Source of the DNA: Lachnospiraceae bacterium
Lineage (GTDB): Bacteria; Bacillota; Clostridia; Lachnospirales; Lachnospiraceae
Direction of reading: 5' to 3'
Length of the DNA stretch: 18,888 nucleotides
Assembly: GCA_019420465.1 (NCBI GenBank)
Contig: JAHZHB010000049.1
Coordinates: 1 to 18,888, forward strand
The translations under genes were made by a program, and so were the position numbers. Every line of letters begins with the position of its first letter. The stretch's first letter is position 1. The notes below the pieces were generated by a model. That model did no database searches. It saw only the letters and a list, made by a program, of their open reading frames with translations, and was not told the DNA's origin. Below are positions 8,466-15,324 of the stretch, one piece after another.

Positions 8466-8497
8466 GGGACTCTTCACAAAGCCCTGAAAAGAGCCCC
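8466..8497 (-). other. stem-loop in the carA leader
   Basis: On the minus strand GGGGCTCTT (8497-8489) pairs with AAGAGTCCC (8474-8466), 9 bp with one G-U, and a 14-nt loop. It lies about 45 nt before the carA start. The following sequence is only mildly T-rich (GTTTAACTTTTACTT), so a terminator is uncertain. An attenuator is possible. Confidence 0.4.
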
Positions 8498-8524
8498 TTC
8501 CTGAATTTATCCCAAATCTTTCAA

Positions 8525-8553
8525 ATTCTACCACACCATCTGTCATTTTTCAA
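8525..8553 (-). promoter_or_regulatory. carAB promoter
   Basis: TTGAAA (8553-8548), 17-nt spacer, TAGAAT (8530-8525) on the minus strand, with TG one base before the -10. Each hexamer matches the sigma-A consensus at five of six positions. The start would be near 8518. Confidence 0.75.
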
Positions 8554-8567
8554 CAACATCCGGCGAA

Positions 8568-8596
8568 AAATACAATTCTGTACATTTTGATACAGA
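8568..8596 (-). terminator. weak terminator after the hydantoinase-like gene
   Basis: TCTGTA (8596-8591) pairs with TACAGA (8582-8577) across an 8-nt loop, followed by ATTGTATTTTTC on the minus strand. The stem is AT-rich and short, so some readthrough to carA is possible. Confidence 0.35.
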
Positions 8597-8601
8597 TGCC
8601 T

Positions 8602-10623
8602 CTATTTTTCTGTGGCTGTGGCCGTGATCACCGTCTCGAACAGTACGCCGAAATCATCCGGACTGCTCTTGATCCTGCGCAGGCTCACATCGATCTGCGG
8701 CTCTGTCTTCATGCCCTGACGCATGGCCTTTTCCCTGGCGGCACGCTTTGCCACCTCACAGCCAAAATCTTCTGCTTCTTTACAGTCATCGAGCATATGC
8801 AGCTGTCCGTTTTCAAAGACGGAATACCCGTAACAGTAGCCGTCCTTGTATTCAGCTTTCACCCGGACGATGCTTCTGGAAATAATCCGGCTGGCTGCCG
8901 AACCAAGGGCATTGGCCACTCCGGCATGTTCGGGGATCACTGTGGTCGTACCGAGAAGCTCTCCGACCTTTGGTAAAAAGATATGGATCGGTGCACCGAC
9001 ACCGACTAACGGCACATGGATCCGGAAGCCAAGGTCAGCTTCCTGTGTGCGTTCTGCTTCTTTATGCTCCGATGCTTCTTTTGCCTGACGGTACAGAAGC
9101 TCTAAAAGTTCTTCCTGCGCTTCTGTGGCAAACAGTTTCTTCTGGTTGCCGTATTCCTGATGAAGCATGATGCGGACGATGTTTTTGTACATTTTCTTTA
9201 CGACCAGCGCATATACGGCATCCGGAATATCCGCCATCTCCATGCGCAGATTGGCCTGCATGCACTCCATGGCAAGAAGTGCCGCTGTTTTATCGTACCG
9301 GTCAAAATCGCCTTTGATCACCATCATATCTGTCGGTGTGAGGCCACTCTTCATCAGCACGCCATCCTGTTCAAGACGCTCCAGACGCAGAAAATGCGGA
9401 TCTTTGTCAAACAGATCGGCCAGCTCCATCGTGATCAGCGGACCGTTCTTTAAGGCTTCGCAGACGGCTTTTTCTTCTTTGGTATACCCGTTTTTATCGC
9501 TGATATCCTTCTGCAGGACATAAAACTCATGAATCCAGCAGGCATGGAAGCGCTTTTCATCAGCCAGAGCCTTCAACTTCGGAATTACGCTGTCGTACTG
9601 TGAGGCGAGCACAGAGATCGGGATGACACGGGTCGTGTCCAGAAACAGCTCATGATCCTTAAAACGCACGGCACTGTCACCGCCCAGACCGAACGTATCC
9701 ACATACAGACCCTTGACCATCGTTTTCCACTGGCCGATATGGATGCCGGTATCCGCCATGACAGGCTCACCGTGGCGTACGATCGCGATATCTGTCGTCG
9801 TACCACCCATATCGATGATCATGGCATCCTCTTTTTCCGAGATCGTACTGCCGCCGACCACGCTGGCCGCCGGACCGCAGAGCAGCGTTTCTACGGGACA
9901 TTCTCTCGCCATCTGCTCCGACATCAGACTGCCGTCACTGCGGACAATGGAGATCGGGATATCGAGACCTCTTGTCTTCATGACATGGCGCACCGCCTCC
10001 ATAAATTCGGAGATCAGCGGGATCAGCCGGGCATTGAGCATCGTACCGGCACAGGATTTTAAGATATCCACCTCATCGGAAATATCGTAGGCGATCGTCA
10101 CCGGAATCGTCAGCTCTTTCTCGAGAAGTTTTCTCGCGGTCAGTTCAAAACGACCGCCGTTGGCTCTGGGATGCTTCTGTACGATACCGACAGCATCACA
10201 GTCGGAGAAGTATTCCGGCAGGCGTCGTTTCAGATCCTCCCAGTCCGGATCGTACGGTTCCGAAAAGATCTTTTCCACCTTGGCATCGATGATAATAAAC
10301 TGATCCATATCCTGAAAGCCATAGGATGCATAGATCTCCTTCAGATGTTCCATGATCGACGGATCAAAGCCGATCAGCAGAAGCTTTGCACGACACCCCT
10401 TGTTTTCCACCGCTGCATTCGTTGCCAGCGTAGTGGAAAGGGACAGGCTCTCTGCCTGTCTGACCAGATCCTGTGGCAGCGTATCGAGCGCATTGGCTAT
10501 ACCGATCTCCAGATTTTCTTTTGTTGTCAGAGCCTTTCCCGCTCCCAGGATCTTTTTTGTCTCCGTATCCATGATCACGGCGTCCGTACAGGTACCGCCG
10601 GTGTCAATTCCTATTCCCAACAT
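8602..10623 (-). CDS. hydantoinase/oxoprolinase family protein (HyuA-like ASKHA ATPase)
   Basis: A 673-residue member of the hydantoinase A / 5-oxoprolinase N-terminal family, which uses an actin-like ATPase fold for ATP-driven opening of cyclic amides. Family motifs in order: GIDTGGTCTDAV (residues 5-16), STTLATNAAVENKG (63-76), CGPAASVVGG, DMGGTTTDIAIV (from 271), GLGGDS, and near the C-terminus VIPEHAGVANALGSA. Between the two ATPase halves is a stretch with a winged-helix look (LITMELADLFDKDPHFLRLE), then GLTPTDMMVIKGDFDRYDKT. AGGAAG lies 7-8 nt before the ATG. No HyuB-like partner, hydantoin transporter or amidase is adjacent, so the true substrate is unknown. It is divergent from the NusG-domain gene. 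The family is secure, the reaction is not; 5-oxoproline or hydantoin cleavage should not be assumed. Confidence 0.85.
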   Translation of the reverse strand: MLGIGIDTGGTCTDAVIMDTETKKILGAGKALTTKENLEIGIANALDTLPQDLVRQAESLSLSTTLATNAAVENKGCRAKLLLIGFDPSIMEHLKEIYASYGFQDMDQFIIIDAKVEKIFSEPYDPDWEDLKRRLPEYFSDCDAVGIVQKHPRANGGRFELTARKLLEKELTIPVTIAYDISDEVDILKSCAGTMLNARLIPLISEFMEAVRHVMKTRGLDIPISIVRSDGSLMSEQMARECPVETLLCGPAASVVGGSTISEKEDAMIIDMGGTTTDIAIVRHGEPVMADTGIHIGQWKTMVKGLYVDTFGLGGDSAVRFKDHELFLDTTRVIPISVLASQYDSVIPKLKALADEKRFHACWIHEFYVLQKDISDKNGYTKEEKAVCEALKNGPLITMELADLFDKDPHFLRLERLEQDGVLMKSGLTPTDMMVIKGDFDRYDKTAALLAMECMQANLRMEMADIPDAVYALVVKKMYKNIVRIMLHQEYGNQKKLFATEAQEELLELLYRQAKEASEHKEAERTQEADLGFRIHVPLVGVGAPIHIFLPKVGELLGTTTVIPEHAGVANALGSAASRIISRSIVRVKAEYKDGYCYGYSVFENGQLHMLDDCKEAEDFGCEVAKRAAREKAMRQGMKTEPQIDVSLRRIKSSPDDFGVLFETVITATATEK

Positions 10624-10685
10624 GATGTCTTCCTCTTTTCTCCAGTATATGAAAACACTGTTTTTCTCACGTTCTTATGTGTATT

Positions 10686-10714
10686 ATGATAGCAGATGCG
10701 ACGGGCAAAATCCA
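10686..10714 (-). promoter_or_regulatory. possible promoter of the hydantoinase-like gene
   Basis: Extended -10 TGCTATCAT (10694-10686) on the minus strand, with a poor -35 (TGGATT) at 17-nt spacing. It would give a leader of about 55 nt. The -10 is the only strong element. Confidence 0.35.
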
Positions 10715-10749
10715 GATAAATCCGGCTGTCTCTTCTGGTTTTATTTTGC
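10705..10749. repeat. two-part inverted repeat in the divergent intergenic region
   Basis: Outer arms GCAAAAT (10705-10711) and ATTTTGC (10743-10749) enclose inner arms CCAGA (10712-10716) and TCTGG (10734-10738). All twelve pairs are perfect, with a four-T bulge on one side. It overlaps or borders the possible minus-strand -35 and lies upstream of the plus-strand promoter. Confidence 0.5.
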
Positions 10750-10809
10750 TCATACGCTGCAGTCTGCGAGTTCCCTGTGAACTGTGTCTTTATTTTCTTA
10801 TCCGTTCTG

Positions 10810-10818
10810 TGCTATACT
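10810..10818 (+). promoter_or_regulatory. extended -10 promoter of the NusG-domain gene
   Basis: TGCTATACT forms an extended -10 with no convincing -35. The start would be near 10825, giving a leader of about 24 nt with AGGAGA placed properly before the ATG at 10849. Confidence 0.5.
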
Positions 10819-10848
10819 TGGTTTTACTAATCTAACAGGAGACTGTGT

Positions 10849-11217
10849 ATGAAAAAAAGAGATGTATTTCTGCTCATCCTGCTTCTTGCGGCCGGTGGGC
10901 TTTTATGGTTTTTTCTGCGACCGCAGACAACAGATAAAGAAAGTATCGTACGGATCACGGTAGATGGGACTGTGTACGGAGAATATCCGTTGGATAAAAA
11001 TGCCGAAATTTCAATCGGGGATACAAATGTCTGTGTGATCGAGGACGGCTCTGTCTATATGAAAAGTGCCGACTGCCCGGATCAGATCTGCGTAAAAACA
11101 AAAGCGATCCGGACATCGGCCAGCTCTATCGTATGTCTGCCTAACAAGGTTGTCGTGGAGATCGTGGCACCGGATGGGGCAAAGGCATCGGAGGATGTGG
11201 ATGTGGTGGTGCACTGA
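10849..11217 (+). CDS. NusG domain II-containing membrane-anchored protein (EetA-like)
   Basis: A 122-residue protein with one N-terminal membrane helix (DVFLLILLLAAGGLLWFFL, about residues 5-23) and a small extracytosolic domain of the NusG domain II type. Conserved features seen are ITVDGTVYGEYPL, a CPDQIC pair and IVCLPNKVVVEIV. The name comes from the fold; there is no KOW/NGN transcription-factor architecture, so it is not a NusG. In Firmicutes this family commonly sits with apbE and a Gx transporter, and from memory it is the EetA protein of the flavin-based extracellular electron transfer locus. AGGAGA lies 8-9 nt before the ATG. It is the only plus-strand gene here and converges on apbE, with 14 bp between stop codons and no obvious terminator between them. 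Function is probably membrane redox, by inference. Confidence 0.85.
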   Translation: MKKRDVFLLILLLAAGGLLWFFLRPQTTDKESIVRITVDGTVYGEYPLDKNAEISIGDTNVCVIEDGSVYMKSADCPDQICVKTKAIRTSASSIVCLPNKVVVEIVAPDGAKASEDVDVVVH

Positions 11218-11231
11218 AAATACCTCGAGAA

Positions 11232-12371
11232 TCACTGTTTTTCCATTCTTTCTACTGTCTCATATGTACTGTCCGAAGAAAAGCTGTCCTTTAGTCCTTC
11301 AGAGATCGTTATCGTCCCATCAGTTTCTATCAGAACCATATCAAATTCATCTGCATGTGCCTGCCAGTAGGCTACCGCGTTTTCTTTTCCCATGACAAAC
11401 AAGGCTGTTGACAGTGCATCTGCCAGCGTACCGTCCGCACTGACGATCGTTACGCTCGCCAGACCGCTTTCTGCCGGATACCCGGTTGATGGATCCAGTA
11501 TGTGATGGTAGCGTACACCATCCTGTTCAAAGTAACGCTCGTATGCACCGGATGTGATCGCAGCCTGATCTTTCAGTGTCAGGATGCCCGCATATGTCCC
11601 TTCATTATCGGAAAATGGATCTTCTACAGCCACCCGCCAGCCTGAGCCATCCGGCTTCGTACGGTAGACCTGTACATTGCCTCCCAGAGATACCAGTGCT
11701 GATGTCACATCGTACGAAGCAAAAAGCTCCATCAGTCGGGATGAAGTAAAGCCTTTGGCTATTGCTCCGAGATCAATCTGCGTATCTGCAGGCAGCGCGA
11801 TCGTCTTTGTCTCGCTGTTGCACTGTATATCTTCAATCTCCATCGTCTGTAAAAGGGTATCAAGCTCCGCTTTATCCGGCACACGATACTCCCCGGTAGT
11901 AAATCCCCAGGCTTCCATCAGAGGATAGACCGTAATATTAAATGCGCCATCCGTACTCCTGTACAGTTCCAGACTTTTTCCCACAAGCGTAAAAGTTTCA
12001 TCAGATACTACGGCCGTTTTTTCTGCATTCAGTCTGGCAATATCACTGTCTGCGTTTCCTACACTGAACAGCGCATCCAGACGATTGATCTCGTCCACAG
12101 CGGCAGACACGGCGGACTCTGCTTCTGCGCCATATGCAGTAACATTCATCACGGTATCCATGGCAAAGATATCACGTGATGCCTGCGGCAGCTGTTCCCC
12201 TGTATTATTTTCAGACAGTCTGCTGTTGTCCGTCTGCCCGTGTACAGCTGCACTGTTTTTTACCGAACATCCTGTACACAGACAAAGACATACGGTCAGA
12301 CCGGCCAGCAGCCTGCGCACTGTTCTGCATGTATGTTTCTTTCTATTTATCATTCTCCGGATTCCCTTCAT
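11232..12371 (-). CDS. apbE: FAD:protein FMN transferase, lipoprotein
   Basis: ApbE/Ftp-family enzyme that moves FMN from FAD onto a threonine of extracytosolic redox proteins. The 379 residues start with a basic segment, hydrophobic stretch and lipobox LCTGC (Cys35), so it should be a membrane-anchored lipoprotein outside the cell. Family features are FAMDTVMNVTAYG, NADSDIARLN, DLGAIAKGF, SLGGNVQVYR, the hallmark HHILDPSTGYPA, and the metal-site segment DGTLADALSTALFVMG. Its start overlaps the end of the Gx-transporter gene by 29 nt. Met7 (12353) is an alternative start with AAGGGA upstream and a shorter overlap. It is cotranscribed with that gene. I found no protein in the window with a clear Dxx(S/T)GAT-type acceptor motif. 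Confidence 0.95.
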   Translation of the reverse strand: MKGIRRMINRKKHTCRTVRRLLAGLTVCLCLCTGCSVKNSAAVHGQTDNSRLSENNTGEQLPQASRDIFAMDTVMNVTAYGAEAESAVSAAVDEINRLDALFSVGNADSDIARLNAEKTAVVSDETFTLVGKSLELYRSTDGAFNITVYPLMEAWGFTTGEYRVPDKAELDTLLQTMEIEDIQCNSETKTIALPADTQIDLGAIAKGFTSSRLMELFASYDVTSALVSLGGNVQVYRTKPDGSGWRVAVEDPFSDNEGTYAGILTLKDQAAITSGAYERYFEQDGVRYHHILDPSTGYPAESGLASVTIVSADGTLADALSTALFVMGKENAVAYWQAHADEFDMVLIETDGTITISEGLKDSFSSDSTYETVERMEKQ

Positions 12372-12912
12372 TTTTTATCTCACTATACGAATGTTGTCTC
12401 TCAAGTACAGGCATTTTGGGCAGCCGCTGTACCACTTCTTTCCCTATCAGCCCCACAACAAGCCCTGCCGCGATACCACTGATCCACAGTACCGGCAGAT
12501 AGTAAAGGATACTCTTGGTTTCCAGAACCGCCATAGCTACCAGAATCTGCCCCACATTGTGCATCACACCTCCGGCGATGCTTACTGCCGTAATATGAAA
12601 TTTTCCAAACCTTTTTAAAATGATCATAGTCAGTCCGCTTAAGACACCGCCAGCCAGACTGTACATCAGGGAAAACATGTTTCCAAACGTGCATCCCACA
12701 AGAATAATACGCAAAATATTCATCCAGATAGCATCCGCTTCACCAAGGCAGTACAAAGCCACTAAAACCACCAGATTGGTCAGTCCGAGTTTGATACCCG
12801 GTACGGCAAAAAAAGCCGGAATCTGAGACTCTATCCAGGACAGTATAAAGGCCGCTGCGATCATCAGCCCGCGAAGGGCAATCTTTTCTGTAGTTGTCTT
12901 TTTTTTGGCCAT
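12343..12912 (-). CDS. Gx transporter family membrane protein (EetB-like; 'heptaprenyl diphosphate synthase component I')
   Basis: A 189-residue integral membrane protein with about six hydrophobic segments, for example GLMIAAAFILSWI, LGLTNLVVLVALYCL, MFSLMYSLAGGVLSGL and LPVLWISGIAAGLVVGLIG. Family marks are IPGIKLGL-type spacing (VPGIKLGLTNLVVLV) and GGVMHNVGQI. The start at 12912 (MAKKKTTTEKIALRGL) is chosen because AAGGAGGG lies 5-6 nt upstream and a promoter lies just before it. The frame opens 20 codons earlier, but that extension overlaps the promoter. Databases often call the family a heptaprenyl diphosphate synthase component, which the sequence does not support. From memory it corresponds to EetB of Listeria-type electron-transfer loci, perhaps moving a flavin or quinone precursor. 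It overlaps apbE. Confidence 0.85.
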   Translation of the reverse strand: MAKKKTTTEKIALRGLMIAAAFILSWIESQIPAFFAVPGIKLGLTNLVVLVALYCLGEADAIWMNILRIILVGCTFGNMFSLMYSLAGGVLSGLTMIILKRFGKFHITAVSIAGGVMHNVGQILVAMAVLETKSILYYLPVLWISGIAAGLVVGLIGKEVVQRLPKMPVLERQHSYSEIKNEGNPENDK

Positions 12913-12939
12913 ACGTACCCTCCTTTTTGCTCTAACAGC

Positions 12940-12968
12940 AGTATATAATGCAGTTTTCACTGTTGCAA
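12940..12968 (-). promoter_or_regulatory. promoter of the Gx transporter-apbE operon
   Basis: TTGCAA (12968-12963), 17-nt spacer, TATACT (12945-12940) on the minus strand, with the start near 12933 and a 21-nt leader holding the AAGGAGGG. This shows the two genes can be expressed separately from the GntR gene. Confidence 0.7.
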
Positions 12969-13033
12969 GCACAACCCATGGATAAATCTGAAAATCAAAA
13001 TTGGTTCACCGGATCAATCATTGATATACATGG

Positions 13034-13100
13034 CAACAAAAGACCGGAAACCGCACCTGTTCCCCTGCTTTTCAGAAGATCAGTCGCTGTTTCCGGTCTT
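13034..13100 (-). terminator. terminator of the GntR-family gene
   Basis: A perfect 12-bp stem, AAGACCGGAAAC (13100-13089) with GTTTCCGGTCTT (13051-13040), closes a 37-nt loop that starts about 20 nt after the stop. The U-tract is short (TCTTTTGTTG), so termination may be partial. Confidence 0.7.
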
Positions 13101-13119
13101 ATGTACTGTATGTAATTTT

Positions 13120-13797
13120 CTAAATTGCTGCCCATGAGGGTCCGAGTTCATCAAGCGTCACCTGCTCTTCCCGCATCAGACGCTCGATCGTCTTCCAGTA
13201 GTGTCCCATGATCTTTGCACAGATACGCTCCTGATCACCGTCTCTGCATGCAGCAAGGATCTCGCTGTGTGACTGATAAATCCTGTCCACATCGATCTGC
13301 TGCGGTGTGTAGAATGTCAGGATCTCCACACAGTCCACCTCGGCCCATGCCTTTTTCAGCAGTGGCAGGTCAAGCGCCTCCACAAGGGCAAGGTGAAAGC
13401 TGTGGTCGATCGACAGCAGGCGGTGGAAATACGCATTTTCCTTTTCCCGCATGTCGTCCAGAGCCTTTTGCATGCACTCCGTAACCTCTGCCGGGATCTG
13501 CCCGTGTAAGAGGCGTACCACCAGTGTCTCATAATTGGCCCGCATCATGTACAGCTCATACGTTTCTTTTACTGACAGGGTTCTTACAGAACAGCCGGCA
13601 TTGCGTACATACACGACCAGTCCCTCACTTTCGAGCTGACGCAGTGCCTCACGGATCGGTCCCCGGCTTGTCTGAAATTCATCAGCCAGTTCCTGTTCCA
13701 CGATGCGTTCGCCCGGTATGAGACGGTTTTCCATGATCTTTCCGCGTATGGCATCCGCCACGCTTTCTGCCAGTGTCTTGTATGTCAGTGCTGCCAT
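13120..13797 (-). CDS. GntR-family transcriptional regulator, FadR/FCD subfamily
   Basis: A 225-residue DNA-binding repressor or activator. The N-terminal winged helix-turn-helix (about residues 5-72) is plain: ADAIRGKIMENRLIPGERI, EQELADEFQTSRGPIREALR, LESEGLVVY. The C-terminal part is an all-helical FCD ligand domain with the usual metal-ligand pattern in IDHSFHLALVEA, SHSEILAACRDGD and MGHYWKTIERL. AGGAGA sits before the ATG. It has its own strong promoter, and a palindrome of the FadR type lies on its expected start point, suggesting autoregulation. Neighbouring genes are pepT upstream and the Gx transporter-apbE pair downstream. The ligand, usually a small carboxylic acid in this subfamily, and the regulon are unknown. 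Confidence 0.93.
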   Translation of the reverse strand: MAALTYKTLAESVADAIRGKIMENRLIPGERIVEQELADEFQTSRGPIREALRQLESEGLVVYVRNAGCSVRTLSVKETYELYMMRANYETLVVRLLHGQIPAEVTECMQKALDDMREKENAYFHRLLSIDHSFHLALVEALDLPLLKKAWAEVDCVEILTFYTPQQIDVDRIYQSHSEILAACRDGDQERICAKIMGHYWKTIERLMREEQVTLDELGPSWAAI

Positions 13798-13908
13798 CTG
13801 TCTCTCCTGTTGCTTTTTGTTTATTCACGCCTGCTCATCTGCGGCTTACCGTCCGGAAACCGCAGGCTCAGGTGCTTTTTGCTTTTGCATTGTACTACTG
13901 TAGCTCTT

Positions 13909-13918
13909 TAGTCGACTA
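13909..13918. promoter_or_regulatory. candidate GntR/FadR operator over the gntR start point
   Basis: TAGTCGACTA is a perfect 10-bp palindrome of the N-GT-Nx-AC-N form typical for FadR-subfamily sites. It starts two bases downstream of the gntR -10 and covers the predicted transcription start near 13913. Confidence 0.55.
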
Positions 13919-13919
13919 T

Positions 13920-13948
13920 ATTATCCTGTGCTGTACGTTTTGTGTCAA
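13920..13948 (-). promoter_or_regulatory. promoter of the GntR-family gene
   Basis: Perfect -35 TTGACA (13948-13943), 17-nt spacer and GATAAT (13925-13920) on the minus strand. This is the best sigma-A-like promoter in the window. It lies about 40 bp after the pepT stop; I saw no terminator between them. Confidence 0.85.
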
Positions 13949-13989
13949 CTGATTTCATCATTTTTCAGAATTATCATGTACAACGGATT

Positions 13990-15207
13990 TTACACACAAA
14001 ACTGTGCAATGATCCCCAGAAGGATCTCCACGACCTTATCCATGCCTTCCACTGTAATATGCTCATACACGCCGTGGAATGCATAACCGCCGGTACCCAG
14101 GTTCGGGCACGGAAGGCCTCTGAAGCTTAATCTGGCACCGTCTGTACCTCCGCGGATCGGCACGATCAGTGGTTTCACAGATGCTTTTTCACATGCCTTC
14201 ACGGCATAGTCGATCAGCTGCATGCACGGCTCGATCTTCTGTTTCATATTGCTGTAGGAGTCTTTGATCGTAAGCTCGGCTGTGCCTGTCGGATACTGTG
14301 CATTGATCTCATCTGTCAGCTTCTGCAGTGTATTTTTCTGTTCTTCCAGTCCTTCATCGGTAAAATCACGAAGCAGATAGTGAAGCTCTGCTTCTTCGAC
14401 ACTGCCGCTCATCTGGTACAGATGATAAAATCCCTCATAGCCTTCTGTGCATTCCGGCCGTTTATCTTTTGGAAGCGCTGCGTGCAGATCCACAGCCAGC
14501 TGCATGGCATTGATCATGATGTTTTTTGCACTTCCGGTATGCACGTTTTTACCATGAAATTTCACTACGGCATTGGCCGCATTGAAGTTTTCATACTGGA
14601 TCTCGCCTTCTTCGGAACCATCCACCGTATAGCCGTAAACAGCGCCCAGCTTACCAAGCTGCAGCTCTTCTGCGCCGGAACCGATCTCCTCATCCGGTGT
14701 AAAGGCCACACAGATCTTTCCGTGCGGAATATCGTCTGTGAGCAGTGTCTCGAGAACAGTCATGATCTCTGCGATACCGGCCTTATCATCTGCGCCAAGC
14801 AGTGTCGTACCGTCTGTTGTGATCAGTGTACGTCCCTTTAAGGAAGCCAAATGTGGAAAATCTTCCAGCGTCAGATATTTCCCACTGTGACCCAGCTCAA
14901 TATTCTCACCATTATAGTCAGGGATCAGCTGTGGCTGTACGTTTTCACCGGAAGCATCCGGTGCGGTATCCATATGGGAAATAAAGGCGATGGCCGGTAC
15001 ATCCTCTTTGCCCTGTGTTGCCGGAAGGCTGCCGTACACGTAACCATGCTCATCCATCCAGGCATCTGTGATACCCAGTTTTTTCAGTTCTTCTACCAAC
15101 TGCCTGGCCAGTACAAGCTCTCTGTCGGAAGACGGGATACACTCGGCATCCTCCACACTTGTTGTCCATACCTTTGCATAGTTTATCAGCCTTTCATATG
15201 CTTTCAT
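13990..15207 (-). CDS. pepT: peptidase T (tripeptide aminopeptidase)
   Basis: Cytosolic M20-family dizinc aminopeptidase that removes the N-terminal residue from tripeptides. With the start at 15207 (MKAYERLINYAKVWTTS) it has 405 residues, close to the family's usual 408 or so. The metal and catalytic residues then fall at His78 and Asp80 (FISHMDTAPD), Asp140 (LGADDKAGIAEIM), Glu173-Glu174 (TPDEEIGSGA), Asp196 (VDGSEEGEIQYENFNAA) and His378 (GYAFHGVYEH). These agree with E. coli PepT numbering as I recall it to within one residue, which supports this start over the in-frame ATG at 15288. AAGGAAG lies about 9 nt upstream. It follows oppA by 117 bp and fits the peptide-uptake operon, processing imported oligopeptide fragments. 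A terminator hairpin lies between it and oppA. Confidence 0.96.
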   Translation of the reverse strand: MKAYERLINYAKVWTTSVEDAECIPSSDRELVLARQLVEELKKLGITDAWMDEHGYVYGSLPATQGKEDVPAIAFISHMDTAPDASGENVQPQLIPDYNGENIELGHSGKYLTLEDFPHLASLKGRTLITTDGTTLLGADDKAGIAEIMTVLETLLTDDIPHGKICVAFTPDEEIGSGAEELQLGKLGAVYGYTVDGSEEGEIQYENFNAANAVVKFHGKNVHTGSAKNIMINAMQLAVDLHAALPKDKRPECTEGYEGFYHLYQMSGSVEEAELHYLLRDFTDEGLEEQKNTLQKLTDEINAQYPTGTAELTIKDSYSNMKQKIEPCMQLIDYAVKACEKASVKPLIVPIRGGTDGARLSFRGLPCPNLGTGGYAFHGVYEHITVEGMDKVVEILLGIIAQFCV

Positions 15208-15230
15208 GTCCTGTTTCTTCCTTTCTTCTG

Positions 15231-15280
15231 AAAAAATCCGGCCAGCCAGGGATGACACTCTGACTGTCCGGATCTTTTTT
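15231..15280 (-). terminator. terminator or attenuator between oppA and pepT
   Basis: On the minus strand ATCCGG (15273-15268) pairs with CCGGAT (15241-15236). Flanking A- and T-runs extend the stem past a one-base bulge, giving CCGGATTTTTT at the 3' side. The U-run ends only about 10 nt before the pepT ribosome binding site. Confidence 0.75.
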
Positions 15281-15324
15281 ATCAGCACAGATCCTTTGTC
15301 TGAATCTTTGCTTTTATCTGCTCA

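Noticed and set aside
10712..10748. Plus-strand terminator (CCAGA...TCTGG then TTTTATTTT)
   Set aside because: No plus-strand gene lies upstream to be terminated; the pairing is better explained as part of the longer inverted repeat.
10849..11217. Reading as transcription factor NusG
   Set aside because: Only the domain-II fold is present, after a membrane helix, and the protein is far shorter than NusG.
12343..12912. Reading as heptaprenyl diphosphate synthase component I
   Set aside because: The protein is a multi-pass membrane protein with no prenyl synthase features; the label probably comes from gene neighbourhood.
12913..12972. Upstream 20-codon extension of the Gx transporter gene
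   Set aside because: The extension covers a good promoter, and a strong AAGGAGGG serves the ATG at 12912.
15208..15288. Upstream 27-codon extension of pepT
   Set aside because: It translates a terminator hairpin, and the downstream start restores the known peptidase T residue numbering.
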